From: Ipomoea triloba
Lineage: Eukaryota; Streptophyta; Magnoliopsida; Solanales; Convolvulaceae
Direction of reading: 5' to 3'
Length of the DNA stretch: 64,000 bases
Assembly (NCBI RefSeq): GCF_003576645.1
Contig: NC_044923.1
Span: 11,732,329 to 11,796,328 of the forward strand
Below the pieces are notes generated by a model that worked only from the letters and a program-made list of their open reading frames with translations, was not told the DNA's origin and ran no database searches. Of the stretch, positions 22,301 through 34,277 are shown one piece after another (the stretch's first letter is position 1; each line of letters starts with the position of its first letter). The translations under genes were made by a program, and so were the position numbers.

Positions 22301-25300
22301 ACACTGGAAAGACTAAGGATTTTGGCTTCAACAATTCTATTTGCTTCAGATAAATGTTCTTAAGTGGACTAATTGATGGGTAGTTCCATGTATTTATTAT
22401 TTAAAATTTTGAATAACTTTGTAAGATTGCTTAGAGATACTGTGTACAAGGAAGTTGTTTTTCTGGCATCTGTTAATGACAGGGCTACATGGTTTTTACA
22501 TAATATATACAGAAGAATATATCGTTAACAAATCAAAGAACTATTTATATATTTTGTTTTTCGTATTTAGTCTTGCAATTTTTCCTTAAAAAAAATAATG
22601 TGAAAAAAGCTACATGTTTTAAACCCAGTAGCTACTGGTAAGGAGGATGAAAATAGAAAATTTGTCCACCAATTACTACCATTTCACTAAACTGGCTATT
22701 AGTAAGCCCATTAGCTCAATATGACCAAACAAAACTGATTTACAAACTAATATGCACAAAGGTTTCTCAAAAGTTGGAAGTAAGCAATAACACATTATTG
22801 TGGCACAGGTACCCAGTACCTGCAGGTATAATTGATTTATTGTTTGTTGGAATGTCGTTGTGTAACTTGTGTCCACTGTGTTCATGACCTTGCAAAAGAG
22901 ATGCTTTTTCAGGTAAGTCTGGTAGGACTATTGCATCAGATGGAACAAGGGCAGCTAGATCAGGAGGTTGATCCTTTCCAATTGGAGGATTAGCCTTTCA
23001 GATAAATAACAGAGTTGGATAAGTAGGACAAACAGGGGAACAGTAACAATTTGATAGGAATCAATAATCAAGAATATTAAGTTATTAACTCAATAAAGTA
23101 GCTGCACTTATCACCTCCAGATCAACATAGGCAAGAGTTTTTCCAATTGAATTCAAAAACTTGTCAAGGTCACGGGCATTAAGAGCTGCATGTAGCTACT
23201 CTGTTAAAATATCAGAAGAAAGATAGAAACACATGCAAGTAGATAGCACCAATAATCATTTAGCATTACACCACAACATTCCACATTATATAGTTATAGA
23301 CCAACAAACAGGACCAAGTCAGTCGCTTCTGTGCACATTGAATTTTCATTTTGAACTAAAATGCAACATTAAAATAAATATGCATGTCTATAAGTATAAA
23401 TGGTGGTATTGGTGTGTGCATTATCATTTCCATATTACCCTGTATTAATGATGTTAAATGTAAACTGCCTTCCTAATTCTAATAATGTTTAGTGTACCAT
23501 GGAAAGACTATACTAAAGCTTAACATTAAAGAGTACTTTTTTTTCAACAAAAGAAGCCAAACAGAATTTGAGACACTTGTAACATAGTGAATAGGAGAGG
23601 AAAACTCTATCAATATTTCCTAAGGCCTTCTAAAGTCCACAGTATGATGTCACTATGTTAGGATTAAAGGGGCCATGTGCATTATCTGAAGGATTCAAAG
23701 AAATTTGAGAAAGAATCCACCTCTATATCACATTACATACTTGGAAAAGTGGAAAAAAGAGAGAGAAGTTCCAGTCAACAGAATTCCCATTTAGCATAAT
23801 ATACAGTTAAGACAATAGCATCCCAAGCAAATTCAAAGCTAATATTGACAAGGATGAATTATATAAGGACCAATGGCAATCTGAAAGTGAAAAATGAAAA
23901 TTGGTATTTATGAAAGCTATAAAGCAGTTTGTATTTTCATCTTTTATATTTATAATATATGAAAAATAAACCTATAACGTGATTTTGTGTCAAAGTTAAC
24001 TTTGTCATATATTTAAACAGTTGATTGTATCTTGGATTCTTGGCCATTGTAAAAAAATGTAAAGCTAAAAAATTATTTTCTCCTGTTAATAACATTAATG
24101 AACCTTGTATGTGCATCTGTAGAACAGGCACCTTACCATTCACAACTAAACATGGATAATCTACAGTTCACCTAAAATTTTGAGTGTATATGATGAGCAA
24201 CTAGAGTGACAATGTACATGCCACACAGAGGAATATAAATTACCAATTGATGTATCATTTGAGAGTGGATGGAAGATGCAACGTTCTTGAGTCTTAAGCC
24301 CTCGATCTAACACCAAAGAAACATGCCTTCATGGAGGGAAAAGATAAGATATGTTTAAAATCTTAACACAATGTGCAGGAAGATATTTCAAAAATCCAAC
24401 AGCATTTGCACCAAGTATGCATAAAAACAGAAGCTGTACCTTGCTGATTCATTTACAAGTGCAAAAGGAGTAACAGAACCTAGTGGCACCTTCAAAAATA
24501 AAAAAGCTGGGAAGTATGAGTTAACTGTTAAGAGAATAAAGGCAAAACCAAAACAAAACAATAAGGGATTACCTCGACATGCAATCAACTTGTTTCTACA
24601 TCAAGCAAAAGGGAGCACTACTCAAAATTTAAGGGCTTATGTAGTAATGGAAGACATTTTCCATTTCCATTTCCAAATTCCCACGTTTTCCACAATTTTC
24701 ATTTTTCAATTGGAAAACAGAAAGTTAAGGAAAGTGACTGCTCAGCTAAACATGGGCAAACAGTAAAATGGTCTGTTCACATAGTATTCTCACTTTGGAA
24801 AACAATCTTTTGTTGTTTTCCAACTTTAAAAAAATATATATTAAAATAAATAAATAAATAAATAAAATTGGAGAATAGTGTTCTCATTTTTCCATTTAGT
24901 AATTAGTTAAAACAAAAAGAAAGAGACAGGCTTCAGGTAGTTGCAACAATCTATTTATCCATGTCACCCTTTTTCCAATTTTTCTTGCTTCTTTTTCTCG
25001 CATGATAGTGATGTTAAATATCTTTAATAGTAGCCACTGTTTTTCCAACTGGAGCATGGTGCACATTAGAGAAACCTCATGTGTCAATTACAATTTACAA
25101 CTCATTTTTCATTCAAGAACATCAAGAATCCACCATTTGAAAAACTTATAACAATATTTATCTATGTAGATAGTAAGGAATGAGATAATTTGTCGGAATA
25201 ATGAAAATACGGATTAAAAGCTAAAACACTCTACAACAAAATGAAAGAGGAAAAGAAACAGAGTTGGAATAATCCAGTACATTAGTAGAGTGCAGCAAAG

Positions 25301-25383
25301 TATCAGGTTAAATCTTGTATGTGACTCCGAACAACTATCACAAAAATATGATGTTCTACTAAAACTGTAAAATCCAAAACAGC

Positions 25384-25417
<34 letters not shown>

Positions 25418-27161
25418 TTGTCTGCTTGTTTATGGGGAAAATACCCAATTGGCATCAATATTCACCTAATAAATCATTTGAGATTGATAAACTAAATTCT
25501 ATATTCAAACACTAACTTTATTTATTTATTTATTTTGGTAACTCTGTTGACCTTCAAGCTTATTACATCATATTATCAACAGATTTTGTTTACCACAAGT
25601 ATGAATTATGGAAACATAATAGTAGTAGTATTTGAAAATGCCTCTTTCTAAGTGAATATATTAGTGTAATTGCTACATTTTTTATGTCCACCTGTATTTC
25701 AACAGCTTAGAAAAGTAAAATTCTGACCAGTTGTATACTTTTCTTTTATGTAATTCCATCCAAGTCACCTGATTTGATTTTCCTTCAAAAACATGGCTAC
25801 TTCCCATAATCCCATCCCACCCAAAATTAAGTAATAATAGGAAATCGGGAAAACGATAATCATCCCTATCAGTAGTTGACCTTCCCACCTCACACAAAAG
25901 GAAAAGGAAAAAAATAGCTGCTTGCTTAGCATAATTTTTCTAAACTATAAGGAAAATGAATAAACAAAGATGACATTATAGAGAAAATGCATCAGTCTTT
26001 CTTAGAAAATCATATTATCAATTAGAAAAGCAAAACTTTACTGACTGTACAATCTTAAATCTGAGATATTATTCAGTGTAGAAAGGTGAAGGACTGAGAA
26101 CAGGAAAAGGTAGAACCTGAAGGACTTCTGTAAAGGCTTCTTCAGGTGCCATTCTTAGACCTCCCTTCCCCAAACCAAGCCTCTGAGACAAAACTGTCTT
26201 CAACAATAATATGTTAATTCATTAATACTCAAGAATTCTGCAACTATAGATTAAAATTGTCTTTACAGCATCCAATAACCATGTACTGAAAGTATATACA
26301 CATGTCTACAAGCAATTGAGGTTTGAAAAGTGTGGAAGAATAATGACAAGAACAAAGTATCCACAAACCTTTCAGATCTACTTTGGTCTCTGACAGAGCA
26401 GAAACAATATAAAATCTATTTTTCTTGTCCTGCAAACAGAAGATAAAAAATAGTCAGTATCCCAGTGATAATATTGGAGAAGACCTTCGCATTTCTTCTT
26501 CTTTTCACCATCGTTCACTTCCACTTCTGAACATGTTTTCAAAGTCATACCTTCAAGAATAGGTTCTTGCACAGTGCACCTTTTATATTCCCAACATATT
26601 TTGCCTATAAATGAAAATAAATAAATAAATAAATAAAAGTAAAATAATCAGACAAAAATAAGAGTTGCTCCATAGGGTGTAGCACAGATTAAGTCTCAAA
26701 TACCTGAGCTTCAACTGTCATAACAACAGGGTGGTCACTCCTGGCGAAATCGATTTGCAGCTCCTAAAATCAAGCAAACACATATTTACCTCCAAACTAC
26801 TAGAAATCAAACTATTTCATTTACTTTGTCTAGGGGTAGCAAAGGGCATTGCCTTGTATACATCTAAAAATCAACAAATCATACATCAATCAAGGAAAAA
26901 TACAGCAAAAACAGAAATTTCATTGCTCTATGACTTAAACATACTTAACATATCAGCGTATAGGAAGAAAATGATATTCGATGAATTTTTCGCAGTCCCA
27001 ATTGGACGCTTCAAACTAATCCAACAACAAATAACTATAATTTGGTGACATTAGAATAGAGAATTACTATAATTAGTCAAATTTTCATCATGCAGATAAA
27101 AAGCACCAAAAGACTAAAAAACCTGCAAACGAGCGAGCAATTGCTCCTTGGAATGGCCCAT
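19334..27161 (-). CDS. YbaK/PrdX-type aminoacyl-tRNA deacylase-like protein (prolyl-tRNA synthetase-associated domain), 12 exons
   Basis: Minus-strand exons 27161-27123, 26763-26704, 26604-26551, 26429-26369, 26193-26117, 24489-24440, 24326-24244, 23185-23115, 22994-22820, 20510-20374, 20290-20192 and 19405-19334 sum to 978 bases, 325 residues. All joins keep frame with GT..AG borders. The N-terminal half is a complete YbaK/PrdX domain, with blocks HPVVMTVEAQAKYVG, KGALCKNLFLKDKKNRFYIV, LSQRLGLGKGGLRMAPEEA, VPLGSVTPFALVNESARHV and FHPLSNDTS, then YVDLEANPPIGKDQPPDLA. The C-terminal 110 residues are a plant extension (PNKFVEEVLEKTSAIILSE, YTEGFAAGTCNQPKRL). The family hydrolyses mischarged tRNA in trans for translation quality control. 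No targeting signal is obvious, so it is probably cytosolic. The exon 10 acceptor is a NAGNAG pair. Confidence 0.85.
19588..19700 (-). repeat. Possible SINE-like remnant in the last intron of the deacylase gene
   Basis: On the minus strand it reads TAGCTTAGGGATAAGTGTC (A-box-like) and later AGGTTTAATCTTGCC (B-box-like). There is no tail and no target duplication, so it is tentative. Confidence 0.25.
20899..20998. repeat. A-rich (A5-8C)n simple repeat
   Basis: About 100 bases of A runs punctuated by single C, inside intron 9 of the minus-strand deacylase gene. Confidence 0.9.
21155..21415. mobile_element. MITE with ~50-bp imperfect terminal inverted repeats
   Basis: The left end TTCAGTGATAATTTCACTTG followed by GAACCCCTGAG is matched on the minus strand of the right end by AAGAATAATTTCACTTGG followed by ACCCTCTGAGG. 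The element is about 260 bp with no coding capacity, within intron 9 of the deacylase gene. Superfamily uncertain; the long inverted repeat suggests a Mutator-type MITE. Confidence 0.5.
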
Positions 27162-27725
27162 TCTATCTCCTTCGTCCTTCAAAGTTTTTTCTCGGAATCA
27201 CAGGGAGCTATTGACGTCCCTCTGCCCACGGCGGCATTACTCACTTTCAAGAGTGCATTAGCATCTTGCCAATAAGTCCCTTATGGTTTTTCATTTTAAG
27301 TTTCCGTCCCCTACTTTCTCACAAGCCTTTCCTGGAAATATCAAGTTGACCCTTATATTTTTTCCCAATTGACTAGTTTTGTCTTGCTTTTCCTTAATCA
27401 AGATTCCCTGTAACTTCAAATTAGGGGTGGACATTTCGGTCTTTGGTTCGATTTTTTGGTTTTAAAAAAATTAAATCATTCGGTTTAACATTAGTGTTCG
27501 GTTTGGTTTCGATTCGGCTTTAGACCCCCGAATGTCAACATTTCCTAATTTTTCGAGCATACTACCAAATAATACATATCCACATAATCAATATCCAAAA
27601 TCTAAACATTATATAACGAAATAGCAAATTAAAGTTCAAACATACTACTAAAGACTACAAAGTACTAATTAGTAATTACCAAGTATCATATAGTTCAAAA
27701 CCAATGTTTAAAGACTTCAAACATT

Positions 27726-27913
27726 TCAGGTTACGGATGAGCTGGCTAAGCTTGCGCTTTGTGGGGAGGCTAACTGGACAGAATTTTACAAGTCACCCCC
27801 GGGATGCAGAAGACGGGTTTGCAATGACCTTATGGGTGTTTGTACAGAGCGAGTTGTCTGGCTTGACGCTTAGTTCCTTTGTGTCTTGTCTGGGTTCCCA
27901 CCGCCCTAATTTC

Positions 27914-27941
<28 letters not shown>
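27726..27941 (+). mobile_element. 5'-truncated retroposon with poly-A tail and 16-bp target duplication
   Basis: AAAGACTTCAAACATT occurs at 27710-27725 and again at 27942-27957, enclosing about 215 bp that ends in some 27 A. This is the signature of LINE-driven retroposition. The body (CTTGCGCTTTGTGGGGAGGC .. GGGTTCCCACCGCCC) has no A/B box or recognised protein, so it may be a LINE 3' end or a processed transcript. It lies in repetitive sequence beginning TTAGGGGTGGACATTTCGG (about 27421). Confidence 0.75.
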
Positions 27942-27946
<5 letters not shown>

Positions 27947-28189
27947 CTTCAAACATTACAAGCAAAATCTATACGTAAACTACATACAAATTTCATTAAT
28001 TTACCTATAGATATTTTCATTGATAAATTTGATTTTTCTTGTAATAAAATTCTCAAAATCTTCTTGATATTTTGCCATTACTCTCTCCATTTTTCTTATC
28101 CATGCAATAAACACATTGTGTACTTGTAGTCTTTCAGGCATATTATTTTTAGTGTTCCTACGCTATTTATGATGCATGCATTATACTCT

Positions 28190-28670
28190 TTTTTTTTTGG
28201 GTTCCCATGTCAACTTTGAGTGAAAGCAACATGAGTGAATAGATGGTTATATTCGTTGATCATTTGACAAAGGTGATAAACACATGAGAAAGATCACTCA
28301 GTAGATATTTAATATCTCTAATAATTAAACTAAAAGAGGAGTTCCCGCTGGCTTGGTTGAGAGGTTGGACCACTAGAAGAGAGTCAGTTTCAAAATAAAC
28401 TTTGCTAAGTTTTCTCCCTTTAAGTCAACTCAAGGCTTCCTTAATCGTAATTGCTTTAGATTGTCTTGGTAGGTAAACCTCGGGCCTTTGTGAGCCTTTA
28501 GCTGAAACAAAAGTGTTGTACTTGTCTCTAAGAATATAGTCGAAGCCCATCTTCGCGCCGATCACTGTCCAGTGCAACGTCAACATTAAGCTTCAAGAAG
28601 CCCGGTTGGGGAGGTATCCATATGATGAGGTTCTGCTCGTTACTGGGGTAATGTACCTGTTGGAAACACC
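28190..28670 (-). pseudogene. Dead LINE RNase H domain fragment
   Basis: On the minus strand, broken frames give PPQPGFLKLNVDVALDSD, LRDKYNTFVSAKGSQRPEVY and KVYFETDSLLVVQPLNQ, matching the plant RNase H-like (RVT_3) domain of LINEs, with an in-frame stop and at least one frameshift between blocks. No reverse transcriptase is nearby. Confidence 0.65.
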
Positions 28671-28789
28671 TGCTTCTCTCCAGCTACTAAGAAAGGGAGA
28701 GGCTTTACAGATGATCTTTGTGTGCATTATATACATACCCAATGTTGTTTCTCGGATGAGATGAATAAGTATATATATATATATATAAC

Positions 28790-29410
28790 ACCCCTAAATT
28801 CTAATACAGGAATAAACATAAATAAACAATATTTCTTACTAACTATATTGAAAATAAATGCGGAAGCAAAAATTAAAACTTAAACTATCGAGTGTCACGC
28901 CACGCTTGGGCCAACTCACTAAATCTAAATGCACAGGCTACAAAGGTTTTAACTACAATCTACATTACAACAATTCACTACCCGAATTACAAATCAACTA
29001 TAATAAAAATTTATATTCTAACTAAACTATTATACCAAAGTCACCTCCAAGGCAACTAGCTCTACGCCGCACTCTCAAAATGAGTCACTTCAATCAAGTC
29101 CTGAAAGGAACAAAGTTTGGAAACACAAACAACCCAGATTAGCATAAAATGCTAAGTAAGCTCTACTCCGCCCTGTAAAATAAATACGTTTATAGTTTTG
29201 AAAAATATATATACTTTGTAAATAGATTTTGACACTTAAATAGACCATACTCCAAAAACCATTTAGCCAAAGGCTTAAAAAGAGTATTTTCAAACGGAAT
29301 TTCCATCAAAGATAGTAGTTTTCAAAATATTTAACTCAACACCAAAGGTAAGTAAGATTTACACTTTCTCAAGTATAATATTAAATAATGCGCATGTAGA
29401 GGCTTTAGTG
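28790..29410. other. Unclassified repeat-like intergenic sequence, possible LTR fragment
   Basis: Starts after a TA run with AACACCCCTAAATTC. Its composition recalls the end of a Ty3/gypsy LTR read on the minus strand, but there is no partner, primer site or coding sequence in the window. Confidence 0.25.
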
Positions 29411-29469
29411 ACTTCCTGGAGTGTCATTTCTCATTCTAATTTAAATAATGCGCAAGGTACTTTTTTGGT

Positions 29470-29537
29470 TCCCAGTATTTGGCATCCTCCTCCTTTTGGT
29501 AAATACAAGTGTAATATTGATGCTGCTCTTTTGGACG
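29470..29537 (+). pseudogene. Short LINE RNase H scrap
   Basis: The plus-strand frame reads VPSIWHPPPFGKYKCNIDAA, the start of the same RNase H-like domain, cut off by the retroelement array starting at 29538. Confidence 0.45.
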
Positions 29538-30024
29538 TGACGGTAATAATGTGTTACCGGTATATTATTTGAGTATTATTTGAATGTTTGAATACAGTAT
29601 TTGAGTGCCGTGCTCAGTGTACAAGTGAGTTCAGTGTTATTTTGTCTAAGTTCAAGTGTCGTCCCTCTACTTTGCGTTGTGAGCCTTTTTATTTCCTTCA
29701 GCTCAGTAATGGAGCGTTAATGCCAAGGGGCTGAAGAGCTGTTGAGCATTAATGCTGAGGAGCTGAACGTTGGACATCAATGCTGAGGAGATGAACGTTG
29801 GGCATCAATGCTGAGGAGCTGAACGTTGGGCATCAATGCTGAGGAGATGAACGTTGGGCATCAATGCTGAGGAGCTGAACGTTGGGCATCAATGCTGAGG
29901 AGTTGAACCGTTGAGCATTGATGCTGAGGAGTGAGGTGTCTTGGGTAGTTTGAACGACAACTGTCTTGCTTTTGGGTCCTGCCAGTGGTTCCGGGTCAGG
30001 TGATGATGCCCAAATATCCTGTCA
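29538..30024 (-). repeat. LTR copy 1 of the array
   Basis: 487 bp, TGACGGTAATAATGTG..ATCCTGTCA. It carries two more 28-bp repeats than the other LTRs and differs at scattered bases. Confidence 0.8.
29745..29930. repeat. 28-bp minisatellite inside the LTR
   Basis: About six copies of a unit GAACGTTGGGCATCAATGCT + GAGGAGCT. LTRs 2 and 3 hold about four copies (32060-32190, 34055-34185), which accounts for the length difference. Confidence 0.8.
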
Positions 30025-30134
30025 CCAATCCCCCCACTCCCTAGCCAAACGAGAGTGATTGAGATGGTTTGGGAGTAATACGTCTGTAAAAATTTGCGTT
30101 TTTGTGTGTGTGTGTGTGTGTTTTTTTTTCGAGC

Positions 30135-30782
30135 GTGAGATTGGCCGAGGTCAGGCCTCGGGCGAGGACTGACCTCAGCCAAACTCGGCCGAGGACTTAC
30201 CTCGGCCAATTTTTTTTTTTGTTGGCGCTTTGAGCGCGAGCACACTTCGACCAGTCGTAGGCTTGGTCAAAGTTCAGCTCTCCCGTCAGGTAGCTAGCGA
30301 GATCGGATCTCGTGCCAGCCATAAGGGAATAGAGTTATTTTATTTTATTTTATTTGTTACCATTGTGGCCGAGGTGCGGGGCCTCGGCCATGGCCGAGGT
30401 GACGACCTCGGCAAAAAATGGCCGAGGTGACGACCTCGGCCTAAATTGGCCGAGGTGATGACCTCGGCCGAAGATTGGCCGAGGTGGTGACCTCGGCGTA
30501 TTTGTTGGTGCTTTGAGCGCGAGCTCACTTCGACCAGTCGTAGGCTCGGTCAAAGTCCATCTCTCCCGTTAGGTAGCTAGCGAGATCGAATCTCGTGCCG
30601 GCTATAAAGGAATAGAGTTATTTTATTTTATTTTATTTGTTATCATTGTGGACGAGGTGCGGGACCTCGGCCATGGTCAAGGTGATGACCTCGGCCAAAA
30701 TTGGCCGAGGTGACGACCTCGGCAAAAATTGGTCGAGGTGACAACCTCGGCCGAAGATTGGCCGAGGTGGTGACCTCAGCAT
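30135..30782. repeat. Clusters of 9-bp-stem palindromes (GGCCGAGGT..ACCTCGGCC)
   Basis: A 281-bp block (30221-30501) is repeated at 30502-30782. Each copy ends with five hairpin units at 28-29 bp spacing, each with stem GGCCGAGGT/ACCTCGGCC and a 4-base loop such as GACG or GATG. Some base changes have partners on the other arm, others break the stem. Two further palindromes lie at 30142-30210. The whole repeats in the second interior (about 32400-33040). Confidence 0.85.
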
Positions 30783-30789
30783 ATTTATT

Positions 30790-31245
30790 GGTGACGCTGC
30801 TCGGGGAGGCGATGGTGACGCCACTTGAGGAAGTGACGCCGCTCGTGGAGGTGACACCACTTGAGGAGGTGACGCTGCTCGTGGAGGTGACACAACTTGA
30901 GGAGGTGAAGCTGCTCGAGGAGGTGACTCTGCTCGAGGTGGTGACGCCGTTCAAGGAGGTGACGCTGCTCGAGGTGGTGACTCTGCTCGAGGTGGTGACG
31001 CCGCTCGAGAAGGTGACGTTGCTCGAGGTGGTGACGCTGCTCGAGGAAGTGACGCTGGTCGAGGAGGTGACTCTGCTCGAGGTGGTGACTCTGCTCGAGG
31101 TGGTGACGCCGCTCGAGGAGGTGACTCTACTCGAGGTGGTGACTCTGCTCGAGGTGGTGACGCTGCTCGAGGTGGTGACTCTGCTCGAATTGGTGACGCC
31201 GCTCGAGGAAGTGACGCTGCTCGAGGAGGTGACTCTGTTGCTTGG
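30790..31245. repeat. 18-bp minisatellite, ~25 copies
   Basis: The unit is close to GAGGTGGTGACGCTGCTC. Because 18 is a multiple of 3 and the unit lacks stops, several frames on both strands stay open (up to 296 codons on the minus strand, 30643-31533) and give low-complexity peptides. I treat these as non-coding. The second interior holds a shorter version at about 33050-33315 with one N. Confidence 0.85.
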
Positions 31246-31850
31246 AAGTCCACGGCTTGGATGGGAGCTGCGTTCACTTGGTAACGCTGCTTGTAAGTCC
31301 ACTCCTTGGATGGGAGCAGCGTTCGCTGGGTAACGCCACTGCTTACAAGAGGTGAACGCACAAGTGAAGGAGGCGGACACACTTGAGGAGGAAGCGCCCG
31401 TGGTTGTTGTTGAGTTGGCTACGGAGATCACCCTTGCGGCGATCTCCCACGCGGTTACTGTTGAGCTGTTTACGAAGATAACCCGAGGGGTGACCATTGA
31501 GCTGCCCACGAAGATCACCCGAGGGGTGACCATTGTTCACTCGATGAGAACCATGAGAACTGCTGGATCCGGGATGACCATTGTTCACCCGATGAGAACC
31601 ATGAGAGCTGGGTGTTTTGTGATTTGTGAAAAGTGTGGCTTAATGAGCAGGAAGCGAACGCCACTTGATGAGCAGGACACTGCTTGAAGAAGGCGACGCC
31701 ATAGAGGTGTTTGTGATGTGTGAAGTTTGCCTGAGATATGATCTCGGCTCTCAACGAGTGTGTGAAGTTTGCCTGAGATATGATCTCGGCTCTCAACGAG
31801 AGCACCAATGACGGTAATAATGTGTTACCGGTATTCAACGAGAGCACCAA

Positions 31851-32283
31851 TGACGGTAATAATGTGTTACCGGTATATTATTTAAGTATTATTTGAATGT
31901 TTGAATACAGTATTTGAGTGTCGTGCTCAGTGTACAAGTGAGTTCACAGTGTTATTTTGTCTAAGTTCAAGTGTCGTCCCTCTACTTTGCGTTGTGAGCC
32001 TTTTTATTTCCTTTAGCTCAATAATGGAGCGTTAATGCCAAGGGGCTGAAGAGCCGTTGAGCATTAATGCTGAGGAGCTGAACGTTGGACATCAATGCTG
32101 AGGAGCTGAACATTGGGCATCAATGCTGAGGAGCTGAACGTTGGGCATCAATGCTGAGGAGTTGAACCGTTGAGCATTGATGCTGAGGAGTGAGGTGTCT
32201 TGGGTAGTTTGAACGACAACTGTCTTGCTTTTGGGTCCTGCCAGTGGTTCCGGGTCAGGTGATGATGCCCAAATATCCTGTCA
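31851..32283 (-). repeat. LTR copy 2 of the array
   Basis: 433 bp, nearly identical to copy 3. Just before it the junction sequence (AACGAGAGCACCAA + TGACGGTAATAATG) is duplicated in a short stutter at 31796-31860. Confidence 0.8.
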
Positions 32284-33844
32284 CCAATCCCCCCACTCCC
32301 TAGCCAAACGAGAGTGATTGAGATGGTTTGGGAGTAATACGTCTGTAAAAATTTGCGTTTTTGTGTGTGTGTGTGTGTGTTTTTTTTTCGAGCGTGAGAT
32401 TGGCCGAGGTCAGGCCTCGGGCGAGGACTGACCTCAGCCAAACTCGGCCGAGGACTTACCTCGGCCAATTTTTTTTTTTGTTGGCGCTTTGAGCGCGAGC
32501 ACACTTCGACCAGTCGTAGGCTTGGTCAAAGTTCAGCTCTCCCGTCAGGTAGCTAGCGAGATCGGATCTCGTGCCAGCCATAAGGGAATAGAGTTATTTT
32601 ATTTTATTTTATTTGTTACCATTGTGGCCGAGGTGCGGGGCCTCGGCCATGGCCGAGGTGACGACCTCGGCAAAAAATGGCCGAGGTGACGACCTCGGCC
32701 TAAATTGGCCGAGGTGATGACCTCGGCCGAAGATTGGCCGAGGTGGTGACCTCGGCGTATTTGTTGGTGCTTTGAGCGCGAGCTCACTTCGACCAGTCGT
32801 AGGCTCGGTCAAAGTCCATCTCTCCCGTTAGGTAGCTAGCGAGATCGAATCTCGTGCCGGCTATAAAGGAATAGAGTTATTTTATTTTATTTTATTTGTT
32901 ATCATTGTGGACGAGGTGCGGGACCTCGGCCATGGTCAAGGTGATGACCTCGGCCAAAATTGGCCGAGGTGACGACCTCGGCAAAAATTGGTCGAGGTGA
33001 CAACCTCGGCCGAAGATTGGCCGAGGTGGTGACCTCAGCATATTTATTGGTGACGCTGCTCGGGGAGGCGATGGTGACGCCACTTGAGGAAGTGACGCCG
33101 CTCGTGGAGGTGACACCACTTGAGGNGTGACGCTGCTCGAGGTGGTGACGCTGTTCGAGGAGGTGACTCTGCTCGAGGTGGTGACGCCGCTCGAGGAGGT
33201 GACTCTACTCGAGGTGGTGACTCTGCTCGAGGTGGTGACGCTGCTCGAGGTGGTGACTCTGCTCGAATTGGTGACGCCGCTCGAGGAAGTGACGCTGCTC
33301 GAGGAGGTGACTCTGTTGCTTGGAAGTCCACGGCTTGGATGGGAGCTGCGTTCACTTGGTAACGCTGCTTGTAAGTCCACTCCTTGGATGGGAGCAGCGT
33401 TCGCTGGGTAACGCCACTGCTTACAAGAGGTGAACGCACAAGTGAAGGAGGCGGACACACTTGAGGAGGAAGCGCCCGTGGTTGTTGTTGAGTTGGCTAC
33501 GGAGATCACCCTTGCGGCGATCTCCCACGCGGTTACTGTTGAGCTGTTTACGAAGATAACCCGAGGGGTGACCATTGAGCTGCCCACGAAGATCACCCGA
33601 GGGGTGACCATTGTTCACTCGATGAGAACCATGAGAACTGCTGGATCCGGGATGACCATTGTTCACCCGATGAGAACCATGAGAGCTGGGTGTTTTGTGA
33701 TTTGTGAAAAGTGTGGCTTAATGAGCAGGAAGCGAACGCCACTTGATGAGCAGGACACTGCTTGAAGAAGGCGACGCCATAGAGGTGTTTGTGATGTGTG
33801 AAGTTTGCCTGAGATATGATCTCGGCTCTCAACGAGAGCACCAA

Positions 33845-34277
33845 TGACGGTAATAATGTGTTACCGGTATATTATTTAAGTATTATTTGAATGTTTGAAT
33901 ACAGTATTTGAGTGTCGTGCTCAGTGTACAAGTGAGTTCACAGTGTTATTTTGTCTAAGTTCAAGTGTCGTCCCTCTACTTTGCGTTGTGAGCCTTTTTA
34001 TTTCCTTTAGCTCAATAATGGAGCGTTAATGCCAAGGGGCTGAAGAGCCGTTGAGCATTAATGCTGAGGAGCTGAACGTTGGACATCAATGCTGAGGAGC
34101 TGAACATTGGGCATCAATGCTGAGGAGCTGAACGTTGGGCATCAATGCTGAGGAGTTGAACCGTTGAGCATTGATGCTGAGGAGTGAGGTGTCTTGGGTA
34201 GTTTGAACGACAACTGTCTTGCTTTTGGGTCCTGCCAGTAGTTTCGGGTCAGGTGCTGATGCCCAATTATCCTGTCA
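33845..34277 (-). repeat. LTR copy 3 of the array
   Basis: 433 bp with the same ends. The flank after it (CGCATGTATG) is not retroelement, so this is the outer edge of the array. Confidence 0.8.

Larger units (their letters stand above)
29538..34277 (-). mobile_element. Non-coding LTR retroelement in LTR-internal-LTR-internal-LTR array
   Basis: Three LTRs (29538-30024, 31851-32283, 33845-34277) with ends TGACGG..CTGTCA alternate with two copies of one interior (30025-31850 and 32284-33844). Polarity is minus: read that way, GGGAGTGGGGGGATTGG precedes the LTR start (polypurine tract) and TTGGTGCTCTCGTTGAGAGC follows the LTR end (primer-site position). The interior has no gag or pol; it consists of palindrome arrays, an internal duplication and an 18-bp minisatellite. 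The array could arise by unequal recombination or by misassembly (an N lies at 33126). No matching 5-bp target duplication was found. Confidence 0.75.

Noticed and set aside
30360..30782. CRISPR-like array of palindromic repeats
   Set aside because: Plant nuclear DNA, spacers of only a few similar bases, inside an LTR element; it is a hairpin minisatellite.
30643..31533. 296-codon minus-strand frame and companion plus-strand frames in the retroelement interior
   Set aside because: Produced by a stop-free 18-bp minisatellite and palindrome repeats; the peptides are low-complexity and present in several frames at once.
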